This document shows, in pieces, positions 1 through 7,345 of a DNA stretch of 64,000 nucleotides. The translations under genes were made by a program, and so were the position numbers. The notes beneath the pieces are model-generated. The model saw only the letters and a program-made list of their open reading frames with translations, did no database searches and was not told where the DNA came from. The stretch is from Candidatus Gallimonas merdae (GTDB taxonomy: Bacteria > Bacillota > Clostridia > Christensenellales > Borkfalkiaceae), in NCBI GenBank assembly GCA_904419525.1, contig CAJFRT010000006.1, forward strand, positions 1 to 64,000, read 5' to 3'. Numbering within the stretch: position 1 is the first letter of the stretch; every line of letters starts with the position of its first letter.

Positions 1-313
1 CCGACTTCTCCCTTGTACGATTTATACTTGCTTTTGCGCCGTTTCCCATGCAATCCCATGCTTCGCATGAGCTTATGTACCGTTTTATGGTTGAGTTTTA
101 TGCCCTTTCCCCGCAATACAAGCAAGATTCGTCGATAACCGTATCTTTGTTTGTTCTCGGTAAAGATCCTTTTTATCTCTTGTTTGATCAAAGAATACTT
201 ATCCTCTGCCCGTCTCTTTACATGGTAGTAGTAGGTGCTTCGCGGCAATTGAGACAACGACAGCAACCCTTTCAGCGGATATCTTTGCCTTAACTCAGAT
301 ACTATTTCGGCTT
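1..313 (-). CDS. IS3-family transposase OrfB, N-terminal part (partial)
   Basis: This is the start of the catalytic transposase subunit. Reading the minus strand in the frame with codons beginning at 311, the protein runs without a stop to the window edge (about 103 codons). It shows the OrfB N-terminal pattern: a KAEIVSELRQRYPLKGLL-type helix, SRSTYYYH-like LPRSTYYYHVKR, the RYGYRRI segment, NHKTVHKLM and KYKSYKGE. These belong to the HTH_21 region before the rve/DDE integrase core, which lies outside. No good independent start codon is seen, so it is probably made as an OrfAB fusion by -1 frameshifting at the A-AAG run near 311-314, just ahead of the OrfA stop. The frameshift is inferred from family knowledge. 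Confidence 0.8.
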
Positions 314-622
314 TCTGCCGTTCCGTTCCTCCTCCGCTCGAATTAAGGCGTCGAGTTTTTTTAAGTATTCAAGCTCCATTTCCAACGGTCTGCCCGTGCT
401 TTTCCTTCCGCGCCGTTCTTCCATGAGTCCTGCCGCCCCTTCTTCCAAGTATATGCGCTCCCATCTGTGCAAGGTGGATATTGCCCCGCCCATGGAACTT
501 GTTACAAGCCCATATTTGCGAGCCGTTTCTCTGTAGCCCATATGGTTTTCGCGCATATCCATTATAACAGATATCTTGAACTCCGCGCGATACTTTTTCT
601 GCTTGTTTCCTTTTTTTGCCAT
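302..622 (-). CDS. IS3-family transposase OrfA (HTH DNA-binding subunit)
   Basis: A 106-residue basic protein that binds the element's ends. It starts MAKKGNKQKKYRAEFK and carries a helix-turn-helix of the IS3/IS150 OrfA type (MGYRETARKYGL, then LHRWERIYLEEG), followed by a charged helical tail with the typical LEYLKKLDALI pattern that in this family mediates multimerisation. ATG 622 is chosen because GGAGG lies 10-14 nt upstream and the alternative upstream start reads through the terminal repeat. Its stop at 302 is overlapped by the OrfB frame. Confidence 0.85.
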   Translation of the reverse strand: MAKKGNKQKKYRAEFKISVIMDMRENHMGYRETARKYGLVTSSMGGAISTLHRWERIYLEEGAAGLMEERRGRKSTGRPLEMELEYLKKLDALIRAEEERNGRKPK

Positions 623-691
623 AAAAATATGCACCTCCAAAAGTTTGTCCAACTTTTGGGGTGCATAGCATCCGGGCAGTCCTTTTTTTGT

Positions 692-1228
692 TCACAGACA
701 GTATTCCAGCTGACAGTCATACGGTTCCCGCTCCGCATGCGCGGCGACCGTCTCCGCAGCGTCGACGCACCCGATGCCCCGGTAAAAAGCCTGCGTCTCC
801 ACGGCGGAGTGGGAGGAAATATACAGTTTTTTTCCGCCCAGCCGACGGGCGGCGTCCGCCGCGAGCGCAAACAGCCGCTTCCCGATGCCGCGCCCGCGCA
901 GCTCGCACGAGACGTGCAGGCTGGTCAGATCGCGGTACTGTCCGGCGCTGCCCAGGGGCTCTGCTTCCAGCGAACAGAATCCCTTGAGTTCCCCGGACAC
1001 GAACGCGCCGTATACCGCGCCGCCGCGTTCCAGCGTGCGCAGGAGACAGCGCACGAGAAACGCATAGTCCTCTGCGTTCCAGTCGTCGGTGAAGGGGTCG
1101 GCGCGGACACACCATCCGCCCCTTTCGTCCCGGCGGTAACAGTCCTTCACTTCCTGACGGCGGTCAAACGCGCCGAACAGTTTTTCGGTCAGTTCCGCTG
1201 CCTCGAGCGGACGGAAGACGACATTCAT
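692..1228 (-). CDS. GNAT-family N-acetyltransferase
   Basis: A 178-residue protein with a C-terminal Gcn5-type acetyltransferase fold. The acetyl-CoA-binding segment is visible as a beta strand (LTSLHVSCEL) followed by RGRGIGKRLFALAADAARR, the Q/RxxGxG/A motif, at about residues 112-130. A later HSAVETQAFYRGIGC segment matches the usual 'aF Y.k.GF' ending. The substrate cannot be told from sequence. It is the last gene of the yicC-to-M19 block, its ATG overlapping the M19 stop (ATGA), so it is probably co-transcribed and translationally coupled. The IS element ends about 28 bp after its stop. Confidence 0.8.
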   Translation of the reverse strand: MNVVFRPLEAAELTEKLFGAFDRRQEVKDCYRRDERGGWCVRADPFTDDWNAEDYAFLVRCLLRTLERGGAVYGAFVSGELKGFCSLEAEPLGSAGQYRDLTSLHVSCELRGRGIGKRLFALAADAARRLGGKKLYISSHSAVETQAFYRGIGCVDAAETVAAHAEREPYDCQLEYCL

Positions 1229-2133
1229 AAAACGTCCCTGATCACCCGTAAAAAGTTGTCCCGCGCGGCTTTTTCGGCGATCCTTGCGCCGAATTCGTCC
1301 GCGAGCAGCTGTAAAAAGACCGGCATACGCGACGGGTCCGGGAGAAAGGCATTGTCAGGAATCCCGTCAAAATCGCTGCCGATCGCCAGCACGTCCTCAC
1401 CGCCCGCGCGGAGCACGGCGTGTGCATGGGCGAGCAAAGCGGCGCGCTGCCCCTCCGCACTCCCGTCGTCCGAAAGGAAGTCCGCGCAGAAATTGAGCCC
1501 GACCACGCCGCCGCAGTCCGCAAGGGTGCGGATCTGGCCGTCCGTCAGATTCCTTGCCCAGTTCTGCACGGACGCCGCATTGGAGTGGCTTGCCACAAAG
1601 GGCCTTTTCAGAGACGCGATGTCGGCAAACAGTCTGTCGCTGCCGTGCGAGACGTCGGCAATGATCCCGACCTCGGCCATATACTCCGCCGCGGCAAAGC
1701 CGAACTCCGTCAGTCCGCGCGCAGTCTCCCTGAGCGCGGGAGCGACGCGGCCCGAACACAGCCCCGCATAGTCCGGAAAATTGGGAAAACCCGCGCCCGT
1801 CGGCATATTCCAGACAAATCCCGCGATCCGCACGCCGCGATTATACAATCCTTTGAGCTCTTCCAATGAGGAAAAAGCGCCGCCCTCGCTCGTAAGCATC
1901 GCGTTGACGGCGTCTTCCCGGATATCGCCGGCGCACAGCACCCTGTGATATCCCTCTCTCTGACAGAGCTGATCGAACTTGTCCGCAAGGGAAGCAAAGC
2001 GGGAAAAACCGCCCTCTTCCACAAATGCGGCGAAACACTGCACAAGGCACCCGCCTGCCGCCAGGCGCTCCCCCGTCACCCGGGGCGCGCCGGACGCGGT
2101 GAGCGCGTCGCAGTGCATATCGCAGTACCTCAT
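1225..2133 (-). CDS. M19 family membrane dipeptidase (renal dipeptidase-like)
   Basis: A 302-residue zinc dipeptidase of the amidohydrolase fold. The N-terminal DMHCD gives the first metal ligands (His7, Asp9). Further motifs are ADVSHGSDRLF, ASHSNA and, near residue 245, AIGSDFDGI, all typical of peptidase M19. No signal peptide is seen, so it is likely cytoplasmic, as for most bacterial members. Expected activity is hydrolysis of dipeptides, including D-amino-acid-containing ones. Its ATG overlaps the stop of the tiny spoVM-like gene (AAATGAGG), so translation is probably coupled to it. Physiological substrate unknown. Confidence 0.85.
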   Translation of the reverse strand: MRYCDMHCDALTASGAPRVTGERLAAGGCLVQCFAAFVEEGGFSRFASLADKFDQLCQREGYHRVLCAGDIREDAVNAMLTSEGGAFSSLEELKGLYNRGVRIAGFVWNMPTGAGFPNFPDYAGLCSGRVAPALRETARGLTEFGFAAAEYMAEVGIIADVSHGSDRLFADIASLKRPFVASHSNAASVQNWARNLTDGQIRTLADCGGVVGLNFCADFLSDDGSAEGQRAALLAHAHAVLRAGGEDVLAIGSDFDGIPDNAFLPDPSRMPVFLQLLADEFGARIAEKAARDNFLRVIRDVL

Positions 2134-2204
2134 TTCTTTTTCCCGAACAGGCGCAAGAACCGCGCAAATACCCCCGGGAGCCTGATGCAGACGATCATGT
2201 TCAT
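2130..2204 (-). CDS. spoVM: SpoVM-like sporulation micropeptide (24 aa)
   Basis: A 24-codon gene encoding a short cationic amphipathic peptide: it begins MNMIVCIRLPGVFARF and ends in GKKK. SpoVM of Bacillus (26 aa) has the same plan, a short hydrophobic start, an I-K/R-L-P motif with the key proline at residue 9 (10 here) and an amphipathic helix with basic residues. Position supports the call: in Bacillus spoVM directly follows thiN in the rpe-thiN cluster, exactly as here. A strong ribosome site, GGAGGTGA, lies 5-12 nt before the ATG inside the last codons of thiN; the start overlaps the thiN stop and the stop overlaps the M19 start. In the family it recognises the curved forespore membrane and anchors SpoIVA for coat assembly. 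Confidence 0.8.
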   Translation of the reverse strand: MNMIVCIRLPGVFARFLRLFGKKK

Positions 2205-2806
2205 GCTTTCACCTCCTGATCGACGAATACAAGCGCTGTCCCCTGCGCGCGGAAAAACGCCCTGTCCTCCGTCACGACGTTGGAAATGCCGCGCGTGGAG
2301 CCGTAGACGAATTTTTCGGGCAGAGGATAATAGAATCCGCCGCTCTCCAGTATATGCACTTCACCCCCGAAAGGGACAATCGACACCGTTTTTCCGCGGA
2401 TCCCGCACAGCTCCGCAAAACCGTCCGCCGCAAAGATGCGCGCATGATTTGTCACCATCACGGCGCGGACGCCCTGCCGGCAGGCCGCGAACAGAAGGTG
2501 CAGATTGCCGAGGAAGTGATCTTCCCGGCCGCCGCCTCCGCCGTAAAATTCGATCTCGTCGGCGCCCGCCGCGATCGCCCGCACGAGCGCAAGCTCGCCG
2601 TCCGTGTAATTCTTCTCGGAAGGATAGATCTCCGCCGGGGGTGGATCGGGCATATAGGGAAGGGAATCGTAATCGCCCAGGTTGACATCGATGCGCACCC
2701 GACCCCTGGCCCACGCATAGGCCCCGTCACAGCACAGAACGAGCGCATCTTCGGCCGCGATCGTCCCGCGGTACGGCTCGCCGTTCAACAGCACGACCGC
2801 CCTCAT
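2201..2806 (-). CDS. thiN: thiamine pyrophosphokinase
   Basis: A 201-residue enzyme expected to transfer pyrophosphate from ATP to thiamine to give thiamine diphosphate. Family motifs are all present: CCDGAYAWAR near residue 26, GDYDSL near 44, EKNYTDGELAL near 65 and GGGGREDHFLGNL near 90, followed by the beta-rich C-terminal thiamine-binding domain (GKTVSIVPFG, GFYYPL, GISNVV). Its ATG overlaps the rpe stop (ATGA) and its final codons contain the ribosome site of the spoVM-like gene, so the three genes form a tight translational chain. Confidence 0.93.
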   Translation of the reverse strand: MRAVVLLNGEPYRGTIAAEDALVLCCDGAYAWARGRVRIDVNLGDYDSLPYMPDPPPAEIYPSEKNYTDGELALVRAIAAGADEIEFYGGGGGREDHFLGNLHLLFAACRQGVRAVMVTNHARIFAADGFAELCGIRGKTVSIVPFGGEVHILESGGFYYPLPEKFVYGSTRGISNVVTEDRAFFRAQGTALVFVDQEVKA

Positions 2807-3462
2807 GCGCCGCGCAGCCTCCCGATCGTCGCTTTCATATCGGGGGAGCGGAAGACCGCGCTGCCCGCCACGATGACGTTCGCGCCCGCCGAGATGACGT
2901 CCCGGACGTTTTCTTCCGTGATCCCGCCGTCCACTTCGATGTCCAGATCGGCGCGGCCGTTCCGCACAAGGAAGTCGCGCAGTTTTTCGATCTTTTTCAG
3001 CGTGGAGGGAATGAACTTCTGGCCGCCCCAGCCGGGATGCACGCTCATCAGAAGCAGCATGTCCGCGGCCTCCGCACAGTCAAAGAGCTCCTCGACCGGC
3101 GTATTCGGGTTGATGACCGCGCTCGCCTTCATGCCGTAATTTCTGATGATGCGCAGTGTCTGCACCGTCAGTTCGCGGCATTCCTCCACATGGACGCTCA
3201 CGATATCTGCGCCCGCCCTTGCGAACGCCTCCAGACGGGTATCCGGGCGCATCACCATGAGGTGACAGTCGAGCGGAAGGCCTGTATACGGACGGATCTG
3301 TTCGATCATCTGACTTCCGAACGTGATCGTGGGTACAAAGTTCCCGTCCATGACGTCGCAGTGGACATAGTCCGCCCCGCACGTCTCCAGTTTTTTGACC
3401 GTCTCGCCCATCCGCGCAAAATCTCCCGCCAGAATGGACGGCGCCACTTTGATCTGCAACAT
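2803..3462 (-). CDS. rpe: ribulose-phosphate 3-epimerase
   Basis: A 219-residue TIM-barrel enzyme of the pentose phosphate pathway interconverting ribulose 5-phosphate and xylulose 5-phosphate. Motifs: PSILAGDFARM at the N-terminus (catalytic Asp in SILAGD is conserved), HCDVMDGNFVP with the metal-binding His and catalytic Asp, DCHLMV, MSVHPGWGGQKFIP, and VDGGI followed by GANVIVAGSAVF, the phosphate-binding end. Length is standard. The start has AAGGGGTG upstream. It follows rlmN after 71 bp; in Bacillus prpC, prkC and rsgA stand between these two genes and are absent here. Confidence 0.97.
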   Translation of the reverse strand: MLQIKVAPSILAGDFARMGETVKKLETCGADYVHCDVMDGNFVPTITFGSQMIEQIRPYTGLPLDCHLMVMRPDTRLEAFARAGADIVSVHVEECRELTVQTLRIIRNYGMKASAVINPNTPVEELFDCAEAADMLLLMSVHPGWGGQKFIPSTLKKIEKLRDFLVRNGRADLDIEVDGGITEENVRDVISAGANVIVAGSAVFRSPDMKATIGRLRGA

Positions 3463-3533
3463 TCAGCACCCCTTTTTTATCTTATCTTTCCCTTTCGGGT
3501 AACTTGCCCTATCCGGCCGCAGGCGCCGCCTCG

Positions 3534-4691
3534 TCACCGCTGCGCCTCTTCCTCACCGCTCTCTTCGTTCGCGGTTTCTCCTTTCGGCGCGCGGCTCCTC
3601 TTCCCGCAACATGACTCCGTCCTTTTGCGGGATCCCTGCGACATCGGCGGCTCCTCTTCCCCGTTCACGTAACTCGCACGAAGCTGGCCGCAGGCGCCGC
3701 CGATGTCGCTGCCCATGCTGCGGCGCAGCGTCGCGGAGATGCCCCGCGCCGTCAGCGCCTTCAGAAAGGCCTGGGCCTCCCTTTCTCCCGTCGCGCGCAG
3801 CGACCGCTCCCTGACCTCGTTCAGCCGGATGAGGTTGACGTGACAGGGCCGCCCCCGCAAGAGTTCCGCAAGCGCTTCCGCATGCGCGGGATCGCAGTTT
3901 TCGCCCGCGATCAGGCTGTATTCAAAGATGTACCGCCGGCCCGTCTTTTCAAAGTAAAACGCGCAGGCGTCCAGAATTTCGCGGATGCTGTAAGCCCTGG
4001 CTACGGGCATCGTGCGGGCGCGCTCCCGATCGGTCACGGCATGCAGAGAGACCGTAAGATTGAGCGGGATCCCCTCCTGCGCAAAGGCGCGCATCTGCGG
4101 CACAAGGCCGCAGGTAGAAAGGCTGATATTGCGCGCGCTGATCCCCATTCCGCGGCTGTCCGTCACATTGCGCAGAAAGCGCACGACCTGGTCGTAGTTG
4201 TCAAATGGCTCGCCGCTGCCCATCAGCACCAGATTGGTGACGGCGCGCCTGTCTTTGACGCCCCCTTCCGCGCGGTTGACGGCAAGGATCTGGCCGAGGA
4301 TCTCCCCCGCCGAAAGATTGCGCACGAGTCCGCCGAGCGTGGAGGCGCAGAACTTGCACCCCATACGGCAGCCGACCTGCGTGGAGACGCACTGCGTGTT
4401 GCCGTACTTGTACTTCATGAGCACCCCTTCGATCAGGTTTCCGTCCGCAAGGGCAAACAAGAATTTCTTTGTGCCGTCCTTTGCCGTGAACACCCGTTCG
4501 ATGCGGACGGGCTCGTCCTCGAACTGTTCGAGAAGAGCGGCGCGCAGGGCCGCCGGAACGGGGATTTCCGAAATGCGCTTCCCCTGCGTCAGCCCCTCGG
4601 CAAGCTGTTTTGCACGGAAGGGCTTTTCCCCCGCCTGCGCTACGAGCGCAGCGAGCTCTTCATAGGTCTTGTCCTGCAAAACTGCTTTCAT
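3534..4691 (-). CDS. rlmN: 23S rRNA A2503 / tRNA A37 C2-methyltransferase, radical SAM
   Basis: A 385-residue radical-SAM methyltransferase. The cluster-binding CxxxCxxC is CRMGCKFC near residue 115, followed by GEILGQILA and VLMGSGEPFDNYD. The C-terminal ACGQL supplies the methyl-carrying cysteine, so both catalytic centres are intact. ATG 4691 is preferred because it overlaps the rsmB stop (ATGA) and gives a protein beginning MKAVLQDKTYEEL; a longer in-frame reading runs back into rsmB. After the GQL motif the protein has an unusual tail of about 40 residues, highly charged, with adjacent cysteines (ESCCGK) and an acidic run, not part of the normal family core. Confidence 0.95.
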   Translation of the reverse strand: MKAVLQDKTYEELAALVAQAGEKPFRAKQLAEGLTQGKRISEIPVPAALRAALLEQFEDEPVRIERVFTAKDGTKKFLFALADGNLIEGVLMKYKYGNTQCVSTQVGCRMGCKFCASTLGGLVRNLSAGEILGQILAVNRAEGGVKDRRAVTNLVLMGSGEPFDNYDQVVRFLRNVTDSRGMGISARNISLSTCGLVPQMRAFAQEGIPLNLTVSLHAVTDRERARTMPVARAYSIREILDACAFYFEKTGRRYIFEYSLIAGENCDPAHAEALAELLRGRPCHVNLIRLNEVRERSLRATGEREAQAFLKALTARGISATLRRSMGSDIGGACGQLRASYVNGEEEPPMSQGSRKRTESCCGKRSRAPKGETANEESGEEEAQR

Positions 4692-5908
4692 AGGCGCACC
4701 AACTTTGCGATATAAAACCCTGCGCCGAATGCCGTATCGGGCAGAAACTGTATCCCGCACCTTTTTTTCTCGTGCGGGAGAGGGCTCTCCGCCCCGCACA
4801 CGGCAAAGTCCGCATGCGAGGCCAGAAAGGCCGAAACGATGCCGTCGTTTTCCTCGCCGAACAGGGAACAGGTGGAATAATAGAGATGTCCGCCCCGCTT
4901 AACATAGCGGGAACAATTGTTCAGGATCGCCGTCTGCGCGGCATGGAGTCCTGCGAAATCTTCCTCCCTTTTGAAGAGCGGAAGGTCGGGATTTTCCGCC
5001 ACCGTTCCGAATCCCGAACAGGGAACGTCGCACAGGACGCCGTCGAACGCGTTTTCAAACTCCGGGCGAAAGACGCTGCTGTCCGCCTGCATCGCCGTCA
5101 CGTTCTCCGTCCCCATGCGCGCACAGTAGCTTTCAATGAGCGAGACGCGGTGCGCATGCAGTTCGCAGGCCGTCACGCGGGCGCACTTTTCCGCGAGCAG
5201 GACGGACTTCCCGCCCGGCGCGGCGCATGCGTCCAGCAGCGTTTCGCACGGCTCTACCGCATGACAGATCGCGACGCTCCCCACCGACTGAAAGGTATAG
5301 TCCCCTGCGAAGAACGATGCGTCCCGCGTAAAATTTTCAAACAGATATACCTTTTCAAAGGGCGTTGCGGTATGGGGCCGGGACAGATACCGCTCTGCGC
5401 CGCGCACGAACCGCACGCTGACGCCCCCGCTCTTTGCCCGCACGATCGCCTCCGTCCGGCCGCCGTACTCTGCGCGCAGGCGACGGACGGCGAACATCGG
5501 ATAGGGCGTTGTGACGCAGAGGCCGGCGTCCCCCTCCGGGACCGCGACCTTTTCGCGGTCAAACGAACGCAGTGCGGCATTGACAAATCCCGCCATGCCG
5601 CCCTTGCCCATCTTTTTGAGCAAACCGACGGCCAGATCCGTGACCATATAGCGCGGTTTTCCGAGAAAGAGCAGAAAATACAGCGCGATCTTCATGACGA
5701 TGCGCACGCTCTGTTTCGGGCTTTTTGAAGCGACCGACTTCACACAGAGCGAAAGATACTGCTCCTGTTCGAGCACGCCGTAACAGACCTTTACGGTACG
5801 CGCGCGGTGCGCCTCTTCGATCGGCGTGTCTGCAAGCGCGATTTTCAGATGCGCCCCGCCGTAGACCTTGGTGAGCACCTGATACGGGTCATAAAACGGG
5901 TTGGTCAA
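4688..5908 (-). CDS. rsmB: 16S rRNA (cytosine-967-C5)-methyltransferase
   Basis: A 406-residue protein with an N-terminal NusB-like RNA-binding domain (KKMGKGGMAGFVNAALR near residue 105) and a C-terminal SAM methyltransferase domain: DACAAPGGKSVLLAE, the SAM loop, then CDVPCSGFG with the first catalytic cysteine and YYSTCSLF with the second. The reading frame continues upstream inside fmt, and no ATG exists near the expected start. TTG at 5908 is chosen because a GGGGGG ribosome site lies 4-9 nt before it and the resulting protein begins at the conserved region; this gives a 20-bp overlap with fmt. Confidence 0.92.
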   Translation of the reverse strand: MTNPFYDPYQVLTKVYGGAHLKIALADTPIEEAHRARTVKVCYGVLEQEQYLSLCVKSVASKSPKQSVRIVMKIALYFLLFLGKPRYMVTDLAVGLLKKMGKGGMAGFVNAALRSFDREKVAVPEGDAGLCVTTPYPMFAVRRLRAEYGGRTEAIVRAKSGGVSVRFVRGAERYLSRPHTATPFEKVYLFENFTRDASFFAGDYTFQSVGSVAICHAVEPCETLLDACAAPGGKSVLLAEKCARVTACELHAHRVSLIESYCARMGTENVTAMQADSSVFRPEFENAFDGVLCDVPCSGFGTVAENPDLPLFKREEDFAGLHAAQTAILNNCSRYVKRGGHLYYSTCSLFGEENDGIVSAFLASHADFAVCGAESPLPHEKKRCGIQFLPDTAFGAGFYIAKLVRL

Positions 5909-6812
5909 ACCGGTCCCCCCTGTGCAGTTTTCCGCTGTTGCAGAACGCCGTGTCCGCCATGCGCTTTCCGCCTGCGGGCTGGACTTCCGTGAGCCGCACG
6001 GCCCCGTCGCCGCACCTGACGACAAGCCCTTCCCGGAAGGAAGCGGCCAGCACCGTGCCCGCGGGCAGCTCCTGCGCGTCGGCAACGACGCGCGCATTGT
6101 AACAGTTCAGAAGCAGATCCCCCGCCTCCGCAAACGCGAGCGGCGCAGGCGAAAGGGAGCGGATGAGCGCGCTTACCTCGGCGGCGGGGCGCGAAAAATC
6201 GATTTGGGTGCGCACGGTCTTGCGGCACACCGTTCCTTCCCCCTGCCGTTCCAGACGGATATCCCCCCTTTCGATCTGCCTGAGCGCGCGGCAGATCAGA
6301 CGCGCGCCGACCAGGGAGAGTTTTTCCGAGAGCGTCCCGCACGTATCTTCGTCCGCAATGGGAACGCGTTCTTTCAGGAACATGTCGCCCGTGTCGAGCC
6401 CCGCGTCCGTGCGTATGACGGTGACGCCCGTCTCCCGTTCACCGGCGGCAATGGCGGCCGCAACGGGGGCCGCTCCGCGGTATTTCGGAAGCAGGCTCGC
6501 ATGCACGTTCCACACGCCCAGGGGGAACATGTCGAGCGTCTCCTGCGTCAGGATCTGACCGTATGCGCAGGTGACCATGAGATCGCCCCCCGCGGCGCGG
6601 AGCGCCGACAGATCGTCGCGCAGCCGGGCGGGCTGCAACACGGGGATCCCGCGCGAAACCGCCGCCTGTTTGACGGGCGACGGCGTCAGAACGCGCTTTC
6701 TGCCCTGCGGCCTGTCAGGCTGTGTGAGCACAGCCGCGATATCAAATTGTTCCGCGACCGCCTCGAATACGGGCACGGCGAAGGCGGGTGTTCCCGCAAA
6801 AATGATTTTCAT
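5889..6812 (-). CDS. fmt: methionyl-tRNA formyltransferase
   Basis: A 307-residue enzyme that formylates initiator Met-tRNA using 10-formyl-tetrahydrofolate. It starts MKIIFAGTPAFAVPVFE and contains VLTQPDRPQGRK, the catalytic block with NVHASLLPKYRGAAP, where Asn, His and a following Asp are expected, and DTGDMFL. The C-terminal domain (QIDFSRPAAE, then GEGAVRLTEVQPAGGKRM-like segment) matches the tRNA-binding part. Next to def, the deformylase that removes the same formyl group, as in most Firmicutes. Confidence 0.97.
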   Translation of the reverse strand: MKIIFAGTPAFAVPVFEAVAEQFDIAAVLTQPDRPQGRKRVLTPSPVKQAAVSRGIPVLQPARLRDDLSALRAAGGDLMVTCAYGQILTQETLDMFPLGVWNVHASLLPKYRGAAPVAAAIAAGERETGVTVIRTDAGLDTGDMFLKERVPIADEDTCGTLSEKLSLVGARLICRALRQIERGDIRLERQGEGTVCRKTVRTQIDFSRPAAEVSALIRSLSPAPLAFAEAGDLLLNCYNARVVADAQELPAGTVLAASFREGLVVRCGDGAVRLTEVQPAGGKRMADTAFCNSGKLHRGDRFDQPVL

Positions 6813-6871
6813 ACGATTCCTTTCCGGCGCCGGTTCCGGTCAGCCGGGTTCAGAAAAAGACGCGCAGGGCC

Positions 6872-7327
6872 TCAGTCCTCCACGTCATGGACGTTCTGTG
6901 CTTTATCCGTGTAGAGGATCCCGTCGAGATGATCGAGCTCATGGCAGACGGCGCGGGCGAAAAATCCGCGCGCGGTCAGCGAATAACGGTTGCCGTTTCT
7001 GTCCGAAAAGACCACCTTGACCTTTTCCGGACGGGTGACCGTGCCCGCCTTGCCGCGCACCGAAAGGCAGCCTTCCGCCCCCGTCTGTTCCCCTTTCTGC
7101 GACACAAGCACGGGATTGACGAGCTCGAAAAAGCCCTCCTCCACGTCCACCTGCACGGCGCGGACGGGAACGCCCACCTGCGGTGCGGCAAGCCCCGCGC
7201 CCTCGGCATGCCGGAGCGTCTCCTTCATGTCGTCGAGGAGTTTTGCAAGTTCGTCGTCGAACCGCGTGACGGGCTTGCATTTTTCCCGCAGAACGGGGTC
7301 GCCCACCTGTACAATTTCACGAATCAT
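6872..7327 (-). CDS. def: peptide deformylase
   Basis: A 151-residue metallohydrolase that removes the N-formyl group from nascent proteins. The three catalytic motifs are all there: GAGLAAPQVG near residue 43, EGCLSV near 88 (Cys metal ligand) and HELDHLDG near 130 (two His ligands and the catalytic Glu). Length fits the short, type I-like form. It lies 18 bp after priA and 59 bp before fmt. Confidence 0.97.
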   Translation of the reverse strand: MIREIVQVGDPVLREKCKPVTRFDDELAKLLDDMKETLRHAEGAGLAAPQVGVPVRAVQVDVEEGFFELVNPVLVSQKGEQTGAEGCLSVRGKAGTVTRPEKVKVVFSDRNGNRYSLTARGFFARAVCHELDHLDGILYTDKAQNVHDVED

Positions 7328-7345
7328 ATCCTTTCACCTGACTTT

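Larger units (their letters stand above)
1..664 (-). mobile_element. IS3-family insertion sequence, one end, cut by window edge
   Basis: The stretch holds a small helix-turn-helix OrfA followed in the -1 frame by the beginning of an integrase-type OrfB, the layout of IS3/IS150-group elements. The OrfA-proximal tip carries the sequence CCCCAAAAGTTGGACAAACT on the minus strand (near 642-661), which resembles IS3-group terminal inverted repeats. The outer boundary is set at about 664 from this match; the other end and any target duplication lie outside the window. The element sits just downstream of an acetyltransferase gene. Confidence 0.85.
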
